DNA from: JAKVCB01 sp963578605
Lineage (GTDB): Bacteria > Planctomycetota > Planctomycetia > Pirellulales > Lacipirellulaceae
Assembly (NCBI GenBank): GCA_963578605.1
Contig: CAUZEA010000096.1
Span: 1-22,172 of the forward strand
Reading direction: 5' to 3'
Length of the DNA stretch: 22,172 nt
This document shows positions 16,570 to 22,172 of this stretch, one piece after another (the stretch's first letter is position 1; the number at the start of each line of letters is the position of its first letter). The notes beneath the pieces were generated by a model. The model saw only the letters and a program-made list of their open reading frames with translations. It searched no databases and had not been told where the DNA came from. The translations under genes were made by a program, and so were the position numbers.

Positions 16570-18168
16570 TCAATGTACCGCGCCGGCTATTTCCTGCACT
16601 TTATAGCCACCACGGGCATTGAAGTAGATGATCAGCACGATATAGCCGACGAACATAATAGCAGGAAAAATAGCCATCGTTGCCAAAGCTCCCTGCTTAC
16701 TCTGGCTTCGAACTTCCTCGATGCTCTTTTCGACGGACTTGCGTTTATCTTCCGGCAACTCCATAAAAAGGGCATCTAATGACTTCGTCGAAATCGTTTG
16801 GTAATGAATGACCTCATAAATGCTCTTGTCTTCGAGCACCGTCAGCTTCCCGTCTTCCACTAAACCGGGCAACTCTTTTGCAACCGCTGTGTTTGAGATC
16901 AGGGCGGCATTTTCTTTATCCGCCTGTAGCGTGCCAATATACGGAAAACCCAATGTGCCTACAGCCAGCATTCCGATGCCGCTGATTGCATTCAAGGTTA
17001 AAGCACCACCCCGAGGAGTTTGCTCTGAAACAACGCCCAACATGGTTGGCCAAAAGAAAGTTTTCCCTACGCCATAGAGGGTAGCCGCGACAAAAATCAT
17101 CAACCCGGCCGTAAAGGAGAGCATGTATAGCCCGATAATTGCAAGGACACAACTCATCGCCAGCAAACCCAAGGGCGACAACTTGTGCACAATGGGACCC
17201 GCAAAAAATCTCAAAATCATCATGATCGCTGATGTGTAAACAAGAATCCATCCGGCATGAAAATTGTCTTTGGCAATGCCCTCCATAATTCCGGTAATCC
17301 AACCGTCAGTTCCTATTTCCGTTGTTGCAAGGGGAATCATAATTAAGATGAGGAAAAACATCAGGAATCGGCCAATTGCTCGAGTGTAAACACCAAATGC
17401 CAAAACAATGGCCGCACCAATTGCTATAAAAACAGCTTTTTCATTGGTACCAAGTGGGCGAGTATTGCCGTCAGAGAAGAAATCCATCAGTTGCAGGGCA
17501 ACCAGAAAACCGACAACTGCCGCCCCTAGAACACCAAATTCCGAAAGCATCTCTCGATAACTCACCCCGGACGCAACGCGTTCCTGAACTGGAAACTCGC
17601 ACTTGATGAGCATCGCAAAATAAATCACGGCGGGAATGGCAATCAGGCAGACCTTCACCCACCACGGGACGGTATCAATAAAAATAGTGACCATTCCAGC
17701 AAGTACCAGGCCACCCGGCCAACCTGCATGGAGAATATTGAGCCACTTCGTTTTGTCTTTGTTGAACATGGTTGCCACCACCGGATTGATGAAGGCCTCC
17801 ACGGTCCCATTGGCTAATGCAAGAACAAGACTACCCCAATAAAGCAAATTGAACGCAACTTCCTTATCACCGCTATTGGCCACAAAGAATGCGGCAACAC
17901 CCATCACGGCCCAACAAATGTGCCCCAGAAAAGCAAGCACCATGGCGGTCTTGTAACCAATTCGGTCAATGTACAAACTAATGCCGATAATGCTTACGGC
18001 AAAAGGCCAGATACCAATCCCGAGAAGCCGCCCCGCTTCAGCCGGATTAAGATCAAATTCTTCCGACCAAACGTTAACAAGAAACATTCTCGCAATGAAT
18101 CCGAAGGCCGTTGTGATCAGCGCGATAAAACATCCCCAAAATACGATCGTATTATTTCGGCCGTTCAT
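16570..18168 (-). CDS. MFS transporter with hydrophilic insert before last helix
   Basis: A 532-residue integral membrane protein with about 12 hydrophobic helices, starting NNTIVFWGCFIALITTAFGF. The loop after helix 2 carries YIDRIGYKTAMVLAF, a version of the MFS 'D-R-x-G-x-K' loop 2-3 motif. Later helices contain GWILVYTSAIMMILRFFAGP and GLLAMSCVLAIIGLYMLSF. Before the final helix (FPAIMFVGYIVLIIYF) lies a charged stretch of about 70 residues (EDKRKSVEKSIEEVRSQSKQ at its end) that ordinary MFS proteins lack. ATG 18168 is preferred because AGAGGA (18183-18178) lies 9 nt upstream; ATG 18177 would sit directly on it. Sampled 60-nt stretches are about 40-50% GC versus about 60% in the PQQ gene, hinting at separate origin. 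The substrate cannot be told from sequence; sugar- or nucleoside-type MFS is possible. It is monocistronic, closed by its own terminator. Confidence 0.93.
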   Translation of the reverse strand: MNGRNNTIVFWGCFIALITTAFGFIARMFLVNVWSEEFDLNPAEAGRLLGIGIWPFAVSIIGISLYIDRIGYKTAMVLAFLGHICWAVMGVAAFFVANSGDKEVAFNLLYWGSLVLALANGTVEAFINPVVATMFNKDKTKWLNILHAGWPGGLVLAGMVTIFIDTVPWWVKVCLIAIPAVIYFAMLIKCEFPVQERVASGVSYREMLSEFGVLGAAVVGFLVALQLMDFFSDGNTRPLGTNEKAVFIAIGAAIVLAFGVYTRAIGRFLMFFLILIMIPLATTEIGTDGWITGIMEGIAKDNFHAGWILVYTSAIMMILRFFAGPIVHKLSPLGLLAMSCVLAIIGLYMLSFTAGLMIFVAATLYGVGKTFFWPTMLGVVSEQTPRGGALTLNAISGIGMLAVGTLGFPYIGTLQADKENAALISNTAVAKELPGLVEDGKLTVLEDKSIYEVIHYQTISTKSLDALFMELPEDKRKSVEKSIEEVRSQSKQGALATMAIFPAIMFVGYIVLIIYFNARGGYKVQEIAGAVH

Positions 18169-18508
18169 AAAACCCATTCCTCTGCAATGACGGTGTTCAA
18201 TCCTTGATTGATTCCGATCTTCTTTTGATATCGAAAATGCAAACCACAGTCGGACCTCGGTGCTTATCAAGCCGGACGTTTCACACCATTCACCGAACTA
18301 CAAACGTCTGCTTATGCCAACGACAGCGGGTGCCGTTGCGGACAAGAACTCTTGGCCGACGGAACATCGGAAAAATCACGGTTTAGTCAGCCTGCCAGAA
18401 CCGTGTCGATTACCCCCCTCAGGTAGCTCCTTCCGCACGGGTCCGCGAAGAACGGCGGAGCGCTGACCGACAATGCCCTCTTCCAGAAACTCTTTGCATT
18501 GTCCGCAA
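18169..18508. other. Upstream region of the MFS gene, no gene seen
   Basis: No credible open frame is present. It contains the MFS Shine-Dalgarno (18178-18183) and a near-palindrome TTTTGATATCGAAAA at 18223-18237, about 55 nt before the MFS start, which could be an operator. No clear -35/-10 pair was found for the MFS gene. Confidence 0.4.
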
Positions 18509-18650
18509 GTTTTTCAGTGGCTAGCGTTTTTTTTCAGCGGACTGTTTTCCCTCAGTGGACTGTTTTCCCTCAGTGGACTGTTTTCCCTCAGTGGACTGTT
18601 TTCCCTCAGTGGACTGTTTTCCCTCAGTGGACTGTTTTCCCTCAGTGGAC
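18509..18650. repeat. 18-bp tandem repeat array abutting the tRNA-Phe 3' end
   Basis: Six perfect consecutive copies of ACTGTTTTCCCTCAGTGG occupy 18541-18648, and the period continues two bases further. Immediately left, 18523-18540 is a degenerate copy (12 of 18 matches) and 18509-18520 (GTTTTTCAGTGG) a partial copy lacking CCC. Read on the tRNA strand, the unit is GTCCACTGAGGGAAAACA. Its GTCCA equals the last four acceptor bases plus the discriminator of the tRNA, so the array is in register with the tRNA end. Each unit has ACTG/CAGT ends that could form small stems. Eighteen bases is six codons, so all frames stay open (as GLFSLS or STEGKQ repeats), but this is not evidence of a protein. 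Confidence 0.95.
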
Positions 18651-18718
18651 AGGGCCGGGATCGAACCGGCGACACCAGGATTTTCAGTCCTGTGCTCTAC
18701 CAACTGAGCTACCTGTCC
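18646..18718 (-). tRNA. tRNA-Phe (anticodon GAA)
   Basis: A 73-nt cloverleaf including discriminator A. The acceptor stem GGACAGG pairs perfectly with CCTGTCC. The D arm is GCTC-AGTTGGTA-GAGC. The anticodon arm is CAGGA-CTGAAAA-TCCTG with anticodon GAA. The variable loop is GTGTC and the T arm is GCCGG-TTCGATC-CCGGC. CCA is not encoded: the discriminator is followed by CTGAGG of the repeat array, so CCA must be added by nucleotidyltransferase. The 3' trailer would run straight into the tandem repeats. A promoter lies just upstream. Confidence 0.97.
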
Positions 18719-18729
18719 ATCAAGTCCCC

Positions 18730-18757
18730 ATAATATGGAAAACACCGTGGGTCGCAA
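18730..18757 (-). promoter_or_regulatory. Promoter of tRNA-Phe
   Basis: On the minus strand TTGCGA (18757-18752, 4 of 6 to consensus) and TATTAT (18735-18730, 5 of 6) are 16 nt apart. The predicted transcription start near 18723 leaves a leader of only about five bases before the mature tRNA 5' end at 18718. Confidence 0.6.
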
Positions 18758-19286
18758 GTGCGGCTAAAGTCCTGCCAAGTTCGTTCTGTTCCGCCAACGA
18801 GAGGTATGGTAGCTACTGCATTACGGTAGGCCAACATGATCCCAATCCAAGTGCGAACCTGGCCAAAACCGACGTTCTGGTCAAGCCGCCTGAATTTCTT
18901 AATGATTGGATGGTGAACCGCAAACGCTGGCCCCTGTAACAGTGATCCGCGACTTGGGTCAACGCCACACGGCCAAATCGCGATAGCTGGTCGGATCGTT
19001 TTTCAGTGAGCAAGCCAGAGAAGCGTAACCAAACTTTGTCTGGGCAGGGCGGCACGCTTTGGTGGTGGTCACGCTGCCAAGACATTGACATTTACGCATG
19101 GCAGCCGCTAACATGAGTCGTAGGCTCCCGCTATAGAAGACCCCCGGGTTATGATAGTGACGGTAGACGTTTATTGCTGCCTAGAACCTTTCCACCTTTC
19201 GCGAAACAGGGCCACCTCGGCATTGTAGCGCACACTGTGAGCCGCTCCCGATGGTGAGCCAGGTTACCTGCTCGCTTGGAAGTTTC

Positions 19287-19300
19287 AGTTGACTTCAACT
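19287..19300. promoter_or_regulatory. Short inverted repeat AGTTGA-CT-TCAACT
   Basis: Six-base perfect arms around CT, about 85 nt upstream of the QW-repeat/HEAT gene start. TTGACT inside it resembles a -35 box, but no matching -10 lies 16-18 nt downstream. It could be an operator. Confidence 0.3.
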
Positions 19301-19326
19301 TGGCTGGACAACCTGCCTTTCACAGA

Positions 19327-19352
19327 TCGAATTTTCCCGGAACAAAATTCGA
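19327..19352. promoter_or_regulatory. Perfect 9-bp inverted repeat upstream of the QW-repeat/HEAT gene
   Basis: TCGAATTTT (19327-19335) and its exact complement AAAATTCGA (19344-19352) flank CCCGGAAC. It ends 20 nt before the AGGAG ribosome-binding site at 19373-19377. The spacing and A/T-rich symmetrical arms suit a repressor operator, or a leader hairpin that could affect translation. It lacks the T-run needed for a terminator. Confidence 0.5.
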
Positions 19353-19384
19353 CGGCCACCTGAAATGTAGCCAGGAGACACAGG

Positions 19385-21088
19385 ATGGGCGCACAAACTC
19401 AAAGATGGAGTGGCCAGTTGCCCTGGATCGTTCAGCGGACACCGCGTGATCTGGTGAGGCGACGGTTGGGGATATTGCTCCTGGCAATTTCCGCGGTTGT
19501 CTTTGGCGGCTTGAGCATCCAGCCCTCTCAGGCCGTGACTCCCCAAAGCCCCGAGGTCCAGAAACTGGTCAACCACGGCTTGGCGCGGCTGGCCCACGCA
19601 TCTCATGACCGCCTAGGCGCGAAATGCATCATTGCGCTGGCGTTCGTGAAGACGAACAAGCCAAACCATCCGCAGGTACTGGCGGCGGTGGCCGCATGTC
19701 AACAATTTCGCCAGTCGAGTGAGACGCCCGGCAATCTCCTATGGGTCGACAGCAAATCGAATTACGACAACGCAGTTGTGATCCTTTTCCTCTGCGAACT
19801 CGATCCCAAGCAACATCGAGATACAATCCAGCACTATCTCGACATGTTGATGAAGCAACAAAAAGATCATGGTGGCTGGGGGTATGTCAATCGGCCAAGC
19901 GGGGATATATCGCAGACGCAATATGCGGCCCTGGCACTTTGGGAAGCGAACCGCTGCGGTTTCACGATTAACCCGGCTGCCGTCGGGCAAATGACCGACT
20001 GGGTGCTCCGCGTACAAGACCCGGACGGTGGATGGGGATATCAGGGCATCGTCGGCAGTACCGACAGATCGGCGGAACAGAAATCACAATTACGTAAAAA
20101 TCCCGATCAACTCAGGCCGACGATGCTAGCGGCCGGTTTGAGCAGTATTCTGATTTCGGCAGACATGATTGGGGGCATGTCCAACTACGACGATGCCTCA
20201 CCGGACGAGGGTCTCCCTGAGACACTGTTGCACCGAGCAGGGACCAACTCTGCGATCCGCCCCACCCTCTACATCAAGGACTTTGATGACTCGCGATTGG
20301 CACCCGCCATCACGGCCGGCACCGATTGGATGGATAAAAACTATTCGATTGAAGTCGATACTTTCAACGAATACTATCTTTATACGCTGGAGCGTTACAA
20401 GAGTTTTCAGGAACTCTACGACGGGATTTCAGTTGCTGAACCATCGTGGTACAATGACGGTTATCAATATTTGCGGCAGCATGTCAGCCCGAGTGGGGGC
20501 TGGGAAACGGGCGGCGACTCTCCCGCCACCAATACGGCCTTGGCCGTTCTTTTTTTGCTCCGCTCAACCCAAACAAGTCTTCGTACCAGCCTGGAGGAAG
20601 GAATGCTCACGGGTGGGCGTGGCCTGCCAACGAATGTCGCGAACGCCACTATGCGACATGGACAAATCGTGGTTCAGCAAACCTCCACACAAGTCGACGG
20701 CATGCTGGCGATGATTGATGGGGAACGTGGCGAGGAGCTTGACGCCCTTGCCCAGAACCCCAGCAGCCTGGTTGTCGGTCAGTTGGATCAGAAAAGTGCT
20801 CGACGGCTGCAACAACTCGTCCACGCACCTGACGCAGAGGTGCGTTTGCTGGCCGTAAGTGCGCTGGCCCGTGCTGGCCAACTCGACCAGGTCCCTGCGC
20901 TGATTTACGCGCTGACCGACCCTGACAAGCGCATCGTACAGCAGGCCCGTGACGGCCTGCGGTTTACGAGTCGCCGTTTCAAAGGTTTTGATCTCGCTGA
21001 TAATTTCACAACCAAAGAACAATACGAAGTGGTTGAGAAGTGGAAAGACTGGTACCGGGCCTTACGGCCCGATGCCGTATTTGAGTAA
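19385..21088 (+). CDS. Exported QW-repeat (terpenoid-cyclase toroid) protein with C-terminal HEAT repeats
   Basis: A 567-residue protein; AGGAG lies 7 nt before ATG 19385. A twin-Arg-like basic start (RDLVRRR) precedes a hydrophobic segment (about 29-43) and the likely cleavage site SQA-VT near 50/51, so it is exported. An alpha/alpha-toroid follows, with QW-like repeats QQKDHGGWGY (163-167 is GGWGY), VQDPDGGWGY (215-219 is GGWGY) and a third near 376 (HVSPSGGWETG). Residues 299-302 read DFDD, matching the DxDD pattern of class II cyclases, though context and export argue against real catalysis. The C-terminus (about 478-530: DAEVRLLAVSALARAGQLDQ onward) is HEAT-like and suited to protein binding. 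It resembles the 367-aa toroid encoded at 7863-8966 in fold only. The substrate is unknown. Confidence 0.9.
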   Translation: MGAQTQRWSGQLPWIVQRTPRDLVRRRLGILLLAISAVVFGGLSIQPSQAVTPQSPEVQKLVNHGLARLAHASHDRLGAKCIIALAFVKTNKPNHPQVLAAVAACQQFRQSSETPGNLLWVDSKSNYDNAVVILFLCELDPKQHRDTIQHYLDMLMKQQKDHGGWGYVNRPSGDISQTQYAALALWEANRCGFTINPAAVGQMTDWVLRVQDPDGGWGYQGIVGSTDRSAEQKSQLRKNPDQLRPTMLAAGLSSILISADMIGGMSNYDDASPDEGLPETLLHRAGTNSAIRPTLYIKDFDDSRLAPAITAGTDWMDKNYSIEVDTFNEYYLYTLERYKSFQELYDGISVAEPSWYNDGYQYLRQHVSPSGGWETGGDSPATNTALAVLFLLRSTQTSLRTSLEEGMLTGGRGLPTNVANATMRHGQIVVQQTSTQVDGMLAMIDGERGEELDALAQNPSSLVVGQLDQKSARRLQQLVHAPDAEVRLLAVSALARAGQLDQVPALIYALTDPDKRIVQQARDGLRFTSRRFKGFDLADNFTTKEQYEVVEKWKDWYRALRPDAVFE

Positions 21089-21540
21089 TCGCTTAAATTA
21101 CCCACGTTCCGCCCACCCGGCGGTTCCTGCGAAGTATGAGCAAAGTCAACCCACCTGTTGAAAACAACACCCGCCCGCATCCCTTTTGGGGAGGCCATTC
21201 GTTCCGGGTGCCCCACTGTTCTGCAAGCGGCCCACGGAGAAATCGGCCTCTGAACCGTCGAGAAAAGCTACGAAATCGTGCAGGGTCTCGCAGGGGCGAA
21301 AAATGGCGGTACCTCGTAAAGTTATTTCCGAACAAGGGTTACGGAGATATGGGTAGCTGAAAATTCCGTACAAGTCCGGCCTCTGTTCCGTTTGACCAAT
21401 TGCGGTGCCTGGTGGCTATCGCAGTGACCTGGTAACTCCTGCTACTCATTTGAAGGGACACGAGTACAATGGGATTTTAAGTGTTGACGATGCCCGGACC
21501 CGGTACGGCTCCCAGTTTGGTATCGGTGGTGGAACTCCTA

Positions 21541-21555
21541 AACCCGTTTGGGGTT
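21541..21555. promoter_or_regulatory. Hairpin AACCC-GTTTG-GGGTT
   Basis: Five-base perfect stem and five-base loop. It shares the AACCCGT...GGGGTT pattern with the larger hairpin nearer pilM, so the two may be related elements. No function is evident. Confidence 0.25.
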
Positions 21556-21752
21556 ATCGTGTCTTTGCAATTCACCATGATTGGTAAATCGGGATCGGAA
21601 GGCACGCATTGAGTAACCGGATCGGCTGGCTAAATAAGAGAGGCACCCGCTTCTATCGACGGTCTTGGTTTGGATGGCACCTGTTCCATTACGAACTTAT
21701 TTTTCCTTTATTCTTGGCAATTGTCGTCGAACGGAAGTGGGCGATGAAGCAG

Positions 21753-21776
21753 GCAACCCGTCTTTACGGGGTTTGC
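21753..21776 (+). promoter_or_regulatory. Hairpin in the pilM leader
   Basis: GCAACCCGT (21753-21761), loop CTTT, then ACGGG and TTGC separated by a two-base bulge GT: a nine-pair stem 39 nt before the pilM start codon. It could be a leader structure affecting pilM expression. It does not match the c-di-GMP-I riboswitch core. Confidence 0.35.
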
Positions 21777-21815
21777 AGCGATGGTGTCGATAGAACGGAA
21801 TAGAGGCTCTTGATC

Positions 21816-22172
21816 ATGGCAAACTCTGGTGCAGTCTGGGGGATTGACGTAGGGCAGTGTGCGCTGAAAGCGCTTCGTTGCCGCCGACACGAAACGGATG
21901 CCGGACGGATCGTGATCGAGGCTTTCGACTACATCGAGTACCCAAAGATTCTGAGCCAACCCGAAGCTGACCGGAAGGAGTTAATCCGCGAGGCACTTGA
22001 GGAGTTTTTGTCGCGTAACGAGGTCAAAGATGATCAAGTGGCAGTTTCAATTCCTAGCCAAAGCGGCTTGGCGCGATTTATCAAATTGCCGCCGGTTGAA
22101 AAGAAGAAGATTCCCGACATCGCCAAATACGAAGCTCGACAACAGATTCCGTTTGCCCTGGAGGATGTCGTT
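21816..22172 (+). CDS. pilM: Type IV pilus assembly protein PilM, 5' part only
   Basis: The first 119 codons; the frame is open at the right edge. The N-terminus GAVWGIDVGQCALKALRC is the actin-like ATPase phosphate-1 motif of PilM (G-I-D-x-G with a following hydrophobic-K). It is followed by QVAVSIPSQSGLARFIKLPP and by KKIPDIAKYEARQQIPFALE, the conserved 'I-xx-EA-x-QQIPF' segment of PilM that leads into the pilus-assembly domain. AGAGG at 21802-21806 lies 9 nt upstream of the ATG. PilM is a cytoplasmic, actin-like protein that binds the PilN N-terminus in the inner-membrane alignment complex. Further pil genes would be expected to the right of the window. Confidence 0.93.
   Translation, partial: MANSGAVWGIDVGQCALKALRCRRHETDAGRIVIEAFDYIEYPKILSQPEADRKELIREALEEFLSRNEVKDDQVAVSIPSQSGLARFIKLPPVEKKKIPDIAKYEARQQIPFALEDVV

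Larger units (their letters stand above)
18719..19384. other. Intergenic region between tRNA-Phe and the QW-repeat/HEAT gene
   Basis: This stretch of 666 nt holds the tRNA promoter at its left end and two inverted repeats near its right end (19287-19300 and 19327-19352). The open frames inside it, such as a 92-codon minus frame at 18813-19091, lack family motifs and ribosome-binding sites, and I do not accept them as genes. Confidence 0.5.
21089..21815. other. Intergenic region upstream of pilM, no confident gene
   Basis: Within these 727 nt, a 60-codon plus frame from GTG 21405 to 21587 (ending PKPVWGYRVFAIHHDW) reads somewhat protein-like but has no ribosome-binding site. Overlapping frames on both strands occupy 21136-21373 without recognisable motifs. 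A weak hairpin CCGCC-CACCC-GGCGG (21109-21123) follows the QW-repeat gene but has no T-tract. Two related hairpins (21541-21555 and 21753-21776) are listed separately. No clear promoter for pilM was found. Confidence 0.45.

Noticed and set aside
18541..18648. CRISPR array
   Set aside because: The units are contiguous with no spacers and only 18 bp long, and no cas genes are near.
18521..18757. Minus-strand 78-codon frame with STEGKQ repeats
   Set aside because: It is translation through the tRNA-Phe gene and the 18-bp array. The segment VAQLVEHRTENPGVAGSIPA is a familiar artefact of reading a tRNA as protein.
21146..21373. 75-codon minus-strand frame between the QW-repeat gene and pilM
   Set aside because: It overlaps a plus-strand frame of equal length, has no ribosome-binding site and no recognisable domain. 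It could be part of a dispersed repeat, but that cannot be judged without a genome search.
21675..21690. Sigma-54 promoter upstream of pilM
   Set aside because: TGGCAC is present, but the matching TTGC element at the right spacing is absent.
21751..21800. c-di-GMP-I riboswitch before pilM
   Set aside because: GGCAA and a hairpin are present, but the conserved GGGACGCAAAGCC-type core and second stem are missing.

Overview
The window looks like a chromosomal segment of a planctomycete, probably order Pirellulales. That is inference from gene content: a very large exported PQQ-propeller protein, exported squalene-cyclase-fold (QW-repeat) proteins, a MoxR/DUF58/BatA-like/VWA membrane module, an HU-family protein with an N-terminal extension, and pilM. 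No ribosomal RNA or other decisive marker is present, so the assignment rests on organisation and family resemblance.

Layout. Bases 1-13751 are one co-directional block on the minus strand. In order of transcription it holds a 1586-aa exported PQQ/TPR protein, a 367-aa exported QW-repeat toroid protein, a MoxR AAA+ ATPase, a DUF58 protein, a BatA-like VWA membrane protein, a second VWA membrane protein, and the start of a three-helix membrane protein that runs off the left edge. Gaps are short, and one junction is a TTGA stop/start overlap at 3474-3477, so the block reads as an operon. The likely logic is a MoxR chaperone acting with membrane-anchored VWA (MIDAS) proteins, plus two envelope proteins of unknown substrate. 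This is a known planctomycete arrangement whose biological role is unsettled.

Bases 13752-14161 are a divergent control region with inverted repeats, a C9 tract and a good sigma-70-like promoter for the HU-family gene (14162-14479, plus). About 2 kb (14480-16466) carries no intact recognisable gene. It has a possible decayed minus-strand gene and a C11 tract. An MFS transporter follows (minus, 16570-18168), lower in GC than its neighbours and ending at a strong intrinsic terminator.

A tRNA-Phe(GAA) gene lies at 18646-18718 (minus). Directly against its 3' end are six perfect 18-bp tandem repeats that incorporate the last five bases of the tRNA gene, the most unusual structure in the window. 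On the plus strand there follow a 567-aa exported QW-repeat/HEAT protein, preceded by a 9-bp perfect inverted repeat, then a 0.7-kb gap with hairpins, and the first 119 codons of pilM at the right edge.

I did not find a clearly new multi-gene system. The best leads are the tRNA-tail repeat array, the decayed 2-kb region, the inverted repeats in front of the QW-repeat gene, and the unsolved role of the propeller/toroid/MoxR/VWA operon.
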